From CAYOKT01 sp964404605 (lineage in GTDB: Bacteria; Electryoneota; Electryoneia; Electryoneales; Electryoneaceae), in the NCBI GenBank assembly GCA_964404605.1, contig CAYOKT010000019.1, positions 1 through 39,528 on the forward strand: a stretch of 39,528 bases of DNA, in the 5' to 3' direction. The notes beneath the pieces are model-generated. The model was not told where the DNA came from. It searched no databases and worked only from the letters and a program-made list of their open reading frames with translations. Positions 16,667 to 24,737 of the stretch are shown here, one piece after another (the first letter of the stretch is position 1; each line of letters opens with the position of its first letter). Position numbers and translations under genes: made by a program.

Positions 16667-16784
16667 GCGGCTCCCTCCTCAGTCAAGTTCGTTGACCGCT
16701 TCTCAATGCCGCGGAAGGTGACACCGGCCGTGCGTACCCCGGCATCATGGGCCCGTCACCCGCAATTGTACGCAATCATGGCGC

Positions 16785-16811
16785 GCCCGGCGCCGGCCGG
16801 CCGCGCCGGGC
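16785..16811 (-). terminator. Strong GC hairpin just after the barrel gene
   Basis: A perfect 9-bp stem (16785-16793 with 16803-16811, GCCCGGCGC/GCGCCGGGC) begins three bases after the stop of the barrel gene on the minus strand. There is no T-run, so it may pause or stabilise the transcript rather than terminate by itself. Confidence 0.45.
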
Positions 16812-16813
16812 CG

Positions 16814-17896
16814 TTATTCGAGCTCCAGCGCGAGGGCCAGGGAGAGGGACTGGCCGGTGAAGCTGTAGAAGCTGTCCGTCGAGGTGGTGGAGGAGAAGAG
16901 ATACTCCAGGGAGAAAACCAGGCGGAGCGGCGCGGTCTGCAGGGGCAGGGCCCGCCGGAGCGAGAGGGAGAGATCGCGCCGGATATCCCTGCGCGGCGGC
17001 CGGCCGGTGATCGCCTCCGTCTCGGCATACCGCGCGTCCCCGTAGTTGGCTCCCAGACGGGCGCGCCATGGGCCGTAGTAGCGGGTGACAGTCACCCCGC
17101 CGTTCCAGCCGTTCCACAGCAGATCGCCCGGGCTGATCCCGCCGAGATAGAGGGCGGTCAATTCTTCGCCGTCCTCGGACGCCTGCTCACGGATGAGCAG
17201 GTTCACGGCGACGCCCGTCGAGGGGCCGAGAGGGCCTGACAGGCGGGCGGAGAAGTACCCGAAAAGCGTCGTCGTCGTTGGTTGGAGGTCGCGGTAGGTC
17301 CGCCGTTGCAGCCCGGCTTCGAGGTCCAGGGCGGCGGGCAGGGTGAGCGAGAGGTTCACCCCGGCGGCCGCGCGCAAGTCATCGTAATCCAGCGCGACGC
17401 TGTCCGGCAGGTTGGGGTAGACCGCGCGGGCCCATTCGGCCATCGCCCGCCACCGCGCGGACGGACCGGGCACGTAGTCGATCCCCGCCGAGAGCGAATA
17501 GCCCCGGTTGTCGTAAACGGCGTAGTCGCTGCCGTACCGCCGGTCCTTGAGCCTGAGGAGGGACCACGCCTGCGCGGTGGTGTCAATCTCGAAACCGGCG
17601 TCCAGGCCGCCGTCCTGGTTCGTCGTCCCGAGGCCGGTGGTTTCGGCGAAACGACGCAGCGATCCCCCGTAGAAGGCGGAAAGGAAGGGCGCAAGACTCT
17701 GCTCGAGGTCGAGGGACAGCCCGGCATATTGATCCCCCGTGTTCAAGCTGTCGGCGAACAGGTTGTCCGTTGTGCCCGAGTTGAGGGAAAATCTCGCCCA
17801 TGGGGGAGGGAGGGCGAAAGCCGTCGAGGTGTGGAGAGCAGGGACGATTCCGGTGAGAATGAGGAACGCCGGAAGCGTCAGCCGGGAGGGGATCAA
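16814..17896 (-). CDS. Exported outer-membrane beta-barrel protein, coupled to the sigma-54 target gene
   Basis: This 360-aa protein has a clear signal peptide (IPSRLTLPAFLILTGIVPALHTSTAFA). It then shows alternating amphipathic strands (for example WSLLRLKDRRYGSDY, YFSARLSGPLGPSTGVAVNLLI, ARLGANYGDARYAET) of an outer-membrane barrel. No specific porin family is recognised. The last residue is not aromatic, which is atypical for BAM substrates. The likely start is TTG 17896, whose TTGA overlaps the stop codon of the upstream small protein, so translation is coupled. The frame is open a further 249 codons upstream, but that part is the out-of-frame reading of the upstream gene. Probably co-expressed with that gene from the sigma-54 promoter at 18450. 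Confidence 0.72.
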   Translation of the reverse strand: MIPSRLTLPAFLILTGIVPALHTSTAFALPPPWARFSLNSGTTDNLFADSLNTGDQYAGLSLDLEQSLAPFLSAFYGGSLRRFAETTGLGTTNQDGGLDAGFEIDTTAQAWSLLRLKDRRYGSDYAVYDNRGYSLSAGIDYVPGPSARWRAMAEWARAVYPNLPDSVALDYDDLRAAAGVNLSLTLPAALDLEAGLQRRTYRDLQPTTTTLFGYFSARLSGPLGPSTGVAVNLLIREQASEDGEELTALYLGGISPGDLLWNGWNGGVTVTRYYGPWRARLGANYGDARYAETEAITGRPPRRDIRRDLSLSLRRALPLQTAPLRLVFSLEYLFSSTTSTDSFYSFTGQSLSLALALELE

Positions 17897-18420
17897 CCGC
17901 CCATGCCGCCACCGCCGCCGTGGTGGGGTCTTCCGCCCCGCCGCCTGCGGCGATCGTCCATCCGCTCTCTCATCTTCCTGCGCAAGTCGGAGCGGATGAA
18001 ATGGCCGCGGGGGTCGAAGCCGTTGTGCTGGAACCACATCCGCGCGCGATCCTGCGGGGTGGCGTCGCGGAACCAGCTCCATCGCCGCCAGGCATCCCGC
18101 CAGTCGCGGTTGGGGTTGGTCCGCTGCCACCAGCGGCTGAACCGCACGCTGTCGTGGCGGGCGCTGTCCGGCACGCTGCGGAACCAGGCCCATCTCGGGC
18201 CCCGCGCCCCCTTGGTGTCGGGATCGAGATAGTCCGGAATCCCGTCGCCGTCCCTGTCCGGGGCGAGGTCGTTGAAGCCGTCCCCGTCCAGATCGATGAA
18301 GCGCGGCTGAGGCCGTGGAGGCGGAGTCGCTGGTTTGTCGCCCTGCTGCGCGCGGAGGGGTGCCGCCACAAGTAGAAGCGCCAGGACCAAACCGATTTGA
18401 AGTTTCATGCTGCCTGTCAT
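17893..18420 (-). CDS. Small exported DxDGDG-repeat protein with His/Gly-rich tail, putative sigma-54 target
   Basis: This 175-aa protein has a signal peptide (MKLQIGLVLALLLVAAPLRAQ). Two calcium-type loops, DLDGDGFND and DRDGDGIPDY, follow at about residues 44-67, of the thrombospondin-3/EF-hand-like kind. A basic, Trp-rich helical middle comes next, with a TPQDRARMW segment, and then an Arg-rich run ending RGGRPHHGGGGGMGG. The position beside a ZraS/AtoS-like kinase and NtrC-type regulator recalls periplasmic metal-stress proteins such as ZraP, but sequence similarity is not evident. ATG 18420 has AAGGGG about nine bases upstream, and ATG 18408 is an alternative. Metal or calcium binding is inference. 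Confidence 0.75.
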   Translation of the reverse strand: MTGSMKLQIGLVLALLLVAAPLRAQQGDKPATPPPRPQPRFIDLDGDGFNDLAPDRDGDGIPDYLDPDTKGARGPRWAWFRSVPDSARHDSVRFSRWWQRTNPNRDWRDAWRRWSWFRDATPQDRARMWFQHNGFDPRGHFIRSDLRRKMRERMDDRRRRRGGRPHHGGGGGMGG

Positions 18421-18449
18421 CCTTTCCACCCCTTTCCACGCAATATAGC

Positions 18450-18464
18450 TGCAATTGGTGTGCC
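18450..18464 (-). promoter_or_regulatory. Sigma-54 (-24/-12) promoter
   Basis: On the minus strand the sequence is GGCAC-N5-TTGCA, with ten bases between the GG and the GC, which is the sigma-54 consensus and spacing. Transcription would start near 18439, leaving about 20 bases with a ribosome binding site before the ATG at 18420. The gene just upstream encodes an NtrC-family activator with an intact GAFTGA loop. Confidence 0.75.
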
Positions 18465-18566
18465 TTTTCCGAGCTGTGACCGGGGGCACAAGAGCTCCCC
18501 CGCATGGCTCCTGCCTCCCGGGGGAGTTCACCTGCCGGGCTATCCCCGCGTCCTGCTCCGCTTGAC

Positions 18567-18603
18567 TCGACCCTCCGGTCGAAAAGGTCGACCGGAAGGT
18601 CGA
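18567..18603 (-). promoter_or_regulatory. Candidate enhancer: two tandem 16-bp dyads for the NtrC-type regulator
   Basis: Two palindromes of the form TCGACC-N4-GGTCGA lie at 18567-18582 and 18588-18603. Their centres are 21 bp apart (two helical turns) and about 110 and 131 bp upstream of the -24 element. That is the standard layout of an upstream activating sequence for a dimer-of-dimers activator. The two dyads can also pair with each other into one long RNA hairpin, so an alternative reading is the end of the regulator transcript. No T-run follows. Confidence 0.6.
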
Positions 18604-18627
18604 AACGGGGCGCTTTTCCGGGCCTGT

Positions 18628-20001
18628 TCACGCCATGCCCCAACGTTTCAGACGGTCGCGGATGTTCTTCTCCGACATCCCCAGTTTTCTCGCTGCTTCG
18701 CTGCGGTTTCCCCCCGATTCCTCCAGGGCGCGGAGGACCTCCTGCTTCTCGAGTCGTTCGAGGCGTTCCGGGAGCGGCAGGCCGGGGTCGTCTTCCGCGG
18801 CCAGTCCGCCATGCAGTTGTCCTTCACTCCCTTCCCGCACGGCCGGCGGCAGGTCCTTCGGCCCGATCACCGAGGTCCGCGCGAGGACCACGGCGCTCTC
18901 GATGGCGTTCTCCAGCTCCCGCACGTTGCCCGGCCAGGGGTATTTCATCAGCAGGTCCATCGCCTCGCGCCCGATTCCCTCCACCGGTTTGTCGTTCATC
19001 TCCGCGTATTTCTTGAGGAAATGCTCGACCAGCGGGGGGATGTCCGCCTTGCGCCGCCGCAGGGGGGGGATGTGAATCCGGACGACGTTCAAGCGGTAGA
19101 ACAGGTCTTCGCGGAATTCGCCGGCGCGGATATTCTCCTCGAGGTTCCGGTGGGTGGCCGCGACGACCCGCACATCCACGGGGACCTCCTCGCCGCCGCC
19201 GACACGCTCGATCTTCCCTTCCTGCAGGACCCGCAGCAGTTTCACCTGCCCGGCGAGGGGCATGTCGCCGACCTCGTCGATGAAGAGCGTGCCGTTCGTG
19301 GCTCGTTCGAACCGGCCGATGTGCCGGCCTGTCGCCCCGGTGAACGCCCCTTTTTCATGTCCGAAAAGTTCGCTCTCGACGAGCTGTTCGGGAATCGCGG
19401 CGATGTTCACCGCAACGAACGGACCCTCCTTGCGGGGCGAGGCGCCGTGGATCGCGCGGGCGATGACCTCCTTGCCGGTGCCCGATTCCCCGTAGATGAG
19501 AACGCTTGCGCGGGAGGGAGCGGCCCGCGCCACCAGGCCGAGAACCTCGCGCATCTCCTCGCTGGCGGCGATGATGTCCGTCGAGGCGATCCCCTCCAGC
19601 CGTCCCTTCAGCTCGCGGTTTTCCGCCTGCAACATGCGGTGTTCGAGGGCGCGCTCCAGGTGCAGGGAGAGTTCGTCCAGGTCGACCGGCTTGGTGATGT
19701 AGGTGAAGGCGCCCACCTTCATCGCGCTCACCGCGGTCTCGATGCTGCCGTAGGCGGTCATCACGATGACCGCGATCTCGGGGTTGATCTCGCGGGCTCC
19801 GGCGAGCAGGTCCAGCCCGCTCTTGCCCGGCATGCGGAGGTCTGTCAGCACGACATCCACCGGTTCGCGCCGGATCAGGTTCAGCGCTTCATCGCCGTCG
19901 GCCGCCTGGAGAACGTCGAACCCCCGCTTGCCGAGGAAGCCGGCGAGCATCTCCCTTTGGGGCGCCTCGTCGTCCGCGATGAGAATCCGGTAATCCTGCA
20001 T
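18628..20001 (-). CDS. NtrC-family sigma-54-dependent response regulator
   Basis: This 457-aa activator has a receiver domain (phospho-acceptor D54 in VVLTDLRMPGKSG, K104 in YITKPV). An AAA+ domain follows with Walker A GESGTGKE (171-178), the sigma-54-contacting GAFTGA loop (218-223) and Walker B FIDEVGDM. A Fis-type helix-turn-helix (GGNRSEAARKLGMSEKNIRDRLKRWG) ends the protein. All motifs needed for ATP-driven sigma-54 activation are intact. The start is ATG 20001, with GGGAG five bases upstream. A longer open frame runs into the kinase gene but is out of frame with it. It is encoded two bases after the kinase stop, so the two form one operon. The dyads and sigma-54 promoter immediately downstream are its likely target. 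Confidence 0.95.
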   Translation of the reverse strand: MQDYRILIADDEAPQREMLAGFLGKRGFDVLQAADGDEALNLIRREPVDVVLTDLRMPGKSGLDLLAGAREINPEIAVIVMTAYGSIETAVSAMKVGAFTYITKPVDLDELSLHLERALEHRMLQAENRELKGRLEGIASTDIIAASEEMREVLGLVARAAPSRASVLIYGESGTGKEVIARAIHGASPRKEGPFVAVNIAAIPEQLVESELFGHEKGAFTGATGRHIGRFERATNGTLFIDEVGDMPLAGQVKLLRVLQEGKIERVGGGEEVPVDVRVVAATHRNLEENIRAGEFREDLFYRLNVVRIHIPPLRRRKADIPPLVEHFLKKYAEMNDKPVEGIGREAMDLLMKYPWPGNVRELENAIESAVVLARTSVIGPKDLPPAVREGSEGQLHGGLAAEDDPGLPLPERLERLEKQEVLRALEESGGNRSEAARKLGMSEKNIRDRLKRWGMA

Positions 20002-20003
20002 GT

Positions 20004-21704
20004 TCACTCCCGTTTCAGCATGATTCGGAACGCCGCGCCCCCGAGGGGGCTGTCGTCGACCTCCACCCGGCCGCCGTGCTCCACGGCGATCCGGTGGACC
20101 ATCGCCAGGCCGACCCCGGTGCCGTCCGGCTTGGTGGTGAAGTAGAGATCGAAGATGCGGCCGCGCTCCTCCTCCGGGATGCCCGGGCCGTTGTCCTCGA
20201 CCTCGATGACCGCCCCGTTTTCCGTGGCGCGGGTCACCAGCCGAACGATCCCCCCTTCGTCCGGAGCGGCGTCGAGGGCATTCCGTAGCAAGTTCAGTGC
20301 CGCCTGCTTCACCTGGTCGGAGTCGAAGGGAAACTCCGGGACGGGCTGAAGGTCCACTTCGAACCGCACTCCCCGGGCCTCGCAACTCGGGCGGAAGGTC
20401 TCGGCGAGTTCGCCGAGGGTGGCTTCAAGAGACCCCACCGTCAACACGAGTTCCGGGGGGCGGGCGAAACGGAGGAACTCCTCGATGATGCGCTCGATGC
20501 GGCTCGATTCGCCGCGCATGGACTGGAGCAGGCGGTGGTACTCTTCGGCGTCCTCCACCGGGGTGAACTCCCTGTCCAGCCGTTGGGCCGCCATCGTCAC
20601 CGTGTTCAACGGGTTGCGGATCTCGTGGGCCACACCGCTGGCCAGCGAGCCCATGGCGGCGAGCCGCTGCCGGAGTGTCCTGTCGGCCTCGAGGCGGCGG
20701 ACTTCCGCCAGGATGCGCCGGCGCTCCGCGTCCAGGGCCTGCACGGTCTGGCGCGAAGAAAGGTAGGCAAACAGGGCTGTCAACAGGGCGATGAAAATGA
20801 TTGCGCGCGCGGCGATGGCGGTCAGCGAACGGCGGCGGATCGCATCCAGCTCGTCCGTTCGCAGACCGAGGCGAAGGACCGTTCCTGCGCTGAAGGGCGA
20901 GGAGGCCTCGAACATCCTGCCGTCCGGGGTGTCGATGTAATCGGCGATCAGGGAATCGGCCGCCAGCGCCAGCGGATGCAGGGGGTCGTGCTCGCCGCCG
21001 ATCCAGTCCGGCAGGTCCCGCGTGGCGGCGATGATGCCGCCATCGCTGTCGAGAAGGGCGTAGCGGACCTCCGGGTGGCCGGACAGGTCGCGGAGAACCG
21101 CGCCGAGCCCGATGGCGGCGCGGAGAGCGTTGATGTCCTCGGCGCTGACCGCCGCGAGGATCGCCCCGCCGCCCGGCCTCGCCACCGCGACGCCGTAAAG
21201 TTGCACGCTGTCCCGTCCACTCCAGTACAGACCGAGGAGCTGCTCTTGCTGCTGACCGCGCAGCACCTCCGGTTTCAGCCTCGGCGGGGCGGGGGAGCTT
21301 TCCGGGGCGGTGTTCGACAGGAGTATCCCGCCGTCCCGGTCGAGAATCTCGAGCCGTGCGACCCCGGCTTCGGCGGCGATCCGCGGCATCCGGGCGCGAC
21401 TCAAAGCTCCTTCGGATTCGAGCCGGCGCACGAGGTAGGCGGCGGCGAACAGGTGGTCATCGAGCGCCCAGCGCACCGACTCCTCGGCCAGCGTCGCCGT
21501 GCCGGCCGCGGATTCCACCTGGTCCAGCAGGCCCAGCGCCTGGCGAAGGGCGAGTTCGCGGGTGATGCCCAGGATGCGGGAATAGTCCCACACCGAGAGC
21601 AGCACGATCACCGCGGCGAGCGCGGCCGCCGGCAGGAGCAACTGCCGGAGACGCAGCCGGCGGAGGGGTCGTGCCTCGTCGTGGAAGGTGGTTTCGTTCG
21701 GCAT
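20004..21704 (-). CDS. Membrane sensor histidine kinase partnered with the NtrC-type regulator
   Basis: This 566-aa kinase has two transmembrane segments (about 21-39 and 294-316) around a large periplasmic domain that looks like a Cache-type sensor (LEILDRDGGILLSNTAP...YALLDSDGGIIAATRD). It has no HAMP or PAS domain. HisKA carries H360 (GSLASGVAHEIRNPLN), and the HATPase has NLLRNALDAAP, VEDNGPGIPEEE and FTTKPDGTGVGLAMV. This architecture is close to the ZraS/AtoS group that controls sigma-54 regulators. ATG 21704 has only a weak ribosome binding site. The gene is divergent from lgt. The signal is unknown, and the target genes suggest an envelope or metal cue. Confidence 0.93.
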   Translation of the reverse strand: MPNETTFHDEARPLRRLRLRQLLLPAAALAAVIVLLSVWDYSRILGITRELALRQALGLLDQVESAAGTATLAEESVRWALDDHLFAAAYLVRRLESEGALSRARMPRIAAEAGVARLEILDRDGGILLSNTAPESSPAPPRLKPEVLRGQQQEQLLGLYWSGRDSVQLYGVAVARPGGGAILAAVSAEDINALRAAIGLGAVLRDLSGHPEVRYALLDSDGGIIAATRDLPDWIGGEHDPLHPLALAADSLIADYIDTPDGRMFEASSPFSAGTVLRLGLRTDELDAIRRRSLTAIAARAIIFIALLTALFAYLSSRQTVQALDAERRRILAEVRRLEADRTLRQRLAAMGSLASGVAHEIRNPLNTVTMAAQRLDREFTPVEDAEEYHRLLQSMRGESSRIERIIEEFLRFARPPELVLTVGSLEATLGELAETFRPSCEARGVRFEVDLQPVPEFPFDSDQVKQAALNLLRNALDAAPDEGGIVRLVTRATENGAVIEVEDNGPGIPEEERGRIFDLYFTTKPDGTGVGLAMVHRIAVEHGGRVEVDDSPLGGAAFRIMLKRE

Positions 21705-21842
21705 ACGGGAAACTCGTGCTCGCCGGACCGCCGGCGCAAGCGCGTCCGGAACCGTGGTGACTCCACCCCTCCCAACCCGGCGGGTCGCTCTCCTCCGGTG
21801 AGGTGGACATGTTGTCCGGCTTCAGGTGCAACTTCCGGGCCG

Positions 21843-21850
21843 TATATTCG
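21843..21850 (+). promoter_or_regulatory. TATnTT-type promoter box before lgt
   Basis: TATATTCG lies 113 bases before the lgt start in an AT-rich pocket. An 11-bp direct repeat (CCCCCGGGACG at 21872-21882 and 21890-21900, 18 bp apart) follows within the leader and might be an operator. Confidence 0.35.
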
Positions 21851-21962
21851 TTAACCCGTTATCACGGAGCGCCCCCGGGACGCGCATAGCCCCCGGGACG
21901 GGCGCGGAAACGGTGGAAGGCCGGCGGGGCGCCTCCTCCTCACAACGATTCCCCCGGGTGGA

Positions 21963-22805
21963 ATGATGTATCCGATACTGATCGATTTCGGCCGCTTCAA
22001 GCTGCACAGTTATGGCCTGATGCTTTTCCTCGCCTTCGCGGTCGGGATATACATCGCATACCGCCGCGGGCGCAGGGCCGGACTCGCGGAAGGCCTCGTG
22101 CTGGACATCTCCACGGCGGTCATCATCTCCGGCCTTATCGGTGCGAGGGCGCTCTACGTGCTGACGCACCTGAACGAGTTCCGCGGCCGTTGGATCGACA
22201 TCATCAGTCCGATCCAGTCGGACGGGAGCATCGGCTACGCCGGGCTGGTGTTGCTCGGCGGGGTACTGTTCGCCCTGGCGACCTCGCTCTTCATCGCCTG
22301 GCTGCGCGATGCGCCGCTGCTGAAACTGTTGGATGTTTTCGCGCCTTCCATCGCCCTCGGCGTGGGCATCGGGCGGATCGGCTGCTTCCTCAACGGCTGC
22401 TGCTTCGGCCTGCCGACGAAGCTCCCCTGGGGGATGGTATTCCCCGCGGGCACGCCGGCCGGCTCCGTTTTCCCCCATCAGCACATTCACCCGACCCAGT
22501 TGTACGCGTCCATTTACGGGTTCGCGCTCTTCGCGGTGCTGCTCCTGCTCGAGCGGCGGTACAAGAAGTTCGAGGGGTACACCTTCTCCCTCCTCCTGAT
22601 CGGGTACGGCCTCCTCCGTTTCCTGAACGAAATGATCCGCTGGTACGAACCCGGTTTCCGCGTTCTCGAATACCATGGCAGGGTGTTCACCCTCAGCCAG
22701 GCGATTTCCCTCGCCCTCGTCCTGTCCGGAATTGTACTTTACCGGTACGCCGGGCGCCTGCCCTCCGGCGGGTCCGGTTCCCCAAGACCACGGAGTGAAG
22801 AATGA
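21963..22805 (+). CDS. lgt: Prolipoprotein diacylglyceryl transferase
   Basis: This 280-aa, seven-helix inner-membrane enzyme moves diacylglycerol from phosphatidylglycerol to the lipobox cysteine of prelipoproteins. The Lgt signature GRIGCFLNGCCFG (137-149) is complete, and MYPILIDFGRFKLHSYGLM at the start and HPTQLY later are typical. It would process the two lipoproteins encoded in this window (29583 and 32489). ATG 21963 and the adjacent ATG 21966 are both possible starts. The stop overlaps the start of the processing peptidase by four bases (ATGA), so the two are coupled. Confidence 0.96.
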   Translation: MMYPILIDFGRFKLHSYGLMLFLAFAVGIYIAYRRGRRAGLAEGLVLDISTAVIISGLIGARALYVLTHLNEFRGRWIDIISPIQSDGSIGYAGLVLLGGVLFALATSLFIAWLRDAPLLKLLDVFAPSIALGVGIGRIGCFLNGCCFGLPTKLPWGMVFPAGTPAGSVFPHQHIHPTQLYASIYGFALFAVLLLLERRYKKFEGYTFSLLLIGYGLLRFLNEMIRWYEPGFRVLEYHGRVFTLSQAISLALVLSGIVLYRYAGRLPSGGSGSPRPRSEE

Positions 22806-24526
22806 ACAGGATTTCCCGTCTCTCTTTCGCGTTGGTCATCACCCTGCTGCTGGCGGTTCAGCCCCTCTCCGCGCAACCGGTGGCGCAGGACACCTCGGCG
22901 CGGAGGGAGATGCTCAGCGAAGAGGATCTGATACGCTCGATCCGCCGGAACATCAACGTGTTCGGGACGGTCTACCGTGAAATCAGCTTGAAGTACGTGG
23001 ACCCGGTCAGTCCAGAGGCGTTCATCCGGGCCGGGATCAACGGCATGCTCGGGAGCCTCGATCCGTACACGGAATACTATGACAAGCCCGAGGAGACCGA
23101 TGACCTTCGGATCATGACGCGGGGGAAGTACGGCGGGATCGGTATCCAGATCGGGCTGCGGGGGCAGGACCGCGTGTTGACCATCATCTCGCCGATGGAG
23201 GGGACCCCGGCCTGGCGGCTCGGCCTGCGCGCGGGGGACCAGATCATCAAAATCAACGGGGAGTCCACCAAGGGCTTCAGCACCTCGGACGCGGCGAAGC
23301 GGATGCGCGGGATTCCGGGCACGGACGTGATGATCACGATCCGCCGGTACGGCGCCGAGGAACCGCTGGAGTATACCATCACCCGCGAGGAGATCAAGGT
23401 CCAGGATGTCAGCTATGCCGGGATGATCGAGCCGGGAATCGGGTACATCCGCCTGACCCGTTTCAGCCGCAGCGCGGGCGAGCAGGTGCGCGCCGCCGTC
23501 GAGGACTTGAAGGCCCAGGGGTTGAGGGAGCTGATTCTCGACCTGCGCAGCAACCCCGGCGGGCTGCTGCCGGAGGCGGTGGCGGTGGCGGAGAATTTCC
23601 TCGAGCCGGGCGACCCGGTGGTCTCGACCCGCGGCCGCCTGCCCGCCAGCAACCGGGAATACAAGGCGCAGCAGGACCCCGCCCTGCCCGCCGATGTGCC
23701 CCTCGCCATCCTGGTGAACGAGGGGACGGCCTCCGCGAGCGAGATCGTCGCCGGGGCGATCCAGGACCTCGACCGGGGGGTGATCATCGGCATGCCCACC
23801 TTCGGCAAGGGGCTGGTGCAGTCGGTCGTGGACTTCCGCGACGGCACCGCGCTGAAACTGACCACCGCGATGTACTATACCCCGTCCGGCCGCCTGATCC
23901 AGAAGACGGATTACTTCCGCGACAACACCGCGATTCTCGCTCATAACGAGGAGCTGGAATCCGACACGCTCTCCTACACCGTCGGCGGACGCCCGGTGAC
24001 CGCGCATGGCGGCATCACACCGGACTTCCGGGTGGAGATGCCCGAAGTGGGGGAGCTGATCGTCGAATTGTGGCGGCAGGGTACGTTCTTCGATTTCGCC
24101 GGCCGGTACCACGGGGAGCATCCGGACATGACGAGTTGGGCGGTCGATGATTCTGTCTATTCCGCCTTCCTGGCCTACCTCGATGAGACCGGTTTCACCT
24201 TCAGGACCGAGGCGGAGCGCCGCCTCGAGGGGCTGCGCAAGCTCGCCGAGGAGAACGGGTACGACGAGGATTTCCTGAAGGAACTTGCGGACCTGGAGGC
24301 CGCGGTGCAGCGGGAAAAACGGCAGATGTACGCGGACGAGGAGCAACAGATCCGGCAGCGCATCGAGATCGAGCTCGCCCAGGTGTTGGCGGGCAACGCC
24401 GGGCGCGTGCAGGCTTCCCTCTCCTTCGATCCGCAGATCCGCAAGGCGGTCGAGGTGGTCAGCACCGGTGACCTCTACGAGGCCACCCTCGCCGGACTCA
24501 TGAACGAGGAGGCGGAGGGGAAGTAG
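22802..24526 (+). CDS. C-terminal processing peptidase (S41 family, PDZ-containing)
   Basis: This 574-aa periplasmic serine protease has a signal peptide (residues 1-24, ending PLSAQ), a PDZ domain (about 105-195) and an S41 protease core. The catalytic serine is probably S311 in NEGTASASEIVAG and the lysine K336 in PTFGKGLVQ, 25 residues apart as in Tsp and CtpB. The LDLRSNPGGLL motif is present. A charged C-terminal helical extension (about 450-570) is longer than in CtpB. Such enzymes trim envelope proteins or peptidoglycan factors from the C-terminus. It is coupled to lgt, suggesting a lipoprotein/envelope maturation unit. Confidence 0.94.
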   Translation: MNRISRLSFALVITLLLAVQPLSAQPVAQDTSARREMLSEEDLIRSIRRNINVFGTVYREISLKYVDPVSPEAFIRAGINGMLGSLDPYTEYYDKPEETDDLRIMTRGKYGGIGIQIGLRGQDRVLTIISPMEGTPAWRLGLRAGDQIIKINGESTKGFSTSDAAKRMRGIPGTDVMITIRRYGAEEPLEYTITREEIKVQDVSYAGMIEPGIGYIRLTRFSRSAGEQVRAAVEDLKAQGLRELILDLRSNPGGLLPEAVAVAENFLEPGDPVVSTRGRLPASNREYKAQQDPALPADVPLAILVNEGTASASEIVAGAIQDLDRGVIIGMPTFGKGLVQSVVDFRDGTALKLTTAMYYTPSGRLIQKTDYFRDNTAILAHNEELESDTLSYTVGGRPVTAHGGITPDFRVEMPEVGELIVELWRQGTFFDFAGRYHGEHPDMTSWAVDDSVYSAFLAYLDETGFTFRTEAERRLEGLRKLAEENGYDEDFLKELADLEAAVQREKRQMYADEEQQIRQRIEIELAQVLAGNAGRVQASLSFDPQIRKAVEVVSTGDLYEATLAGLMNEEAEGK

Positions 24527-24553
24527 GTGGACTGACAGGGTTCTTCCCGTGCG

Positions 24554-24575
24554 CCGACACCTGCGCAGGTGTCGG
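24554..24575. repeat. Perfect 22-bp palindrome
   Basis: The two 11-bp halves (CCGACACCTGC/GCAGGTGTCGG) abut with no spacer 28 bases after the protease stop. It may be a REP-type repeat, a protein-binding site, or part of the transcript end. Confidence 0.6.
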
Positions 24576-24610
24576 TGACATCCCGGGGTTTGAAACGACG
24601 GTTATCTACA

Positions 24611-24644
24611 GCGCCGGCGCCCGCACGGGGGTCGGCGCCTTTTT
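24611..24644 (+). terminator. Terminator after lgt-ctp
   Basis: The stem GCGCCG/CGGCGC (24611-24616 with 24633-24638) has inner CCC/GGG pairing and is followed by a C and five Ts (24640-24644). Confidence 0.7.
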
Positions 24645-24737
24645 CTGCGGGCGGGGAGCCGCACAGGAGCGATGTGCTCGCGGTCACGGGAATCCATCCA
24701 TGCATAATGTAGTGTGATTACACACCTCCTTCGCTTT

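Noticed and set aside
18567..18603. The tandem dyads as only a terminator of the regulator gene
   Set aside because: They can form a long hairpin, but no T-run follows, and the two-turn spacing plus the nearby -24/-12 promoter fits an enhancer better. It is kept as an alternative.
17897..18643. The barrel gene extended upstream as one 609-aa protein
   Set aside because: The extra 249 codons overlap the signal-peptide protein, the sigma-54 promoter and the dyads in another frame, and a good signal peptide begins at 17896.
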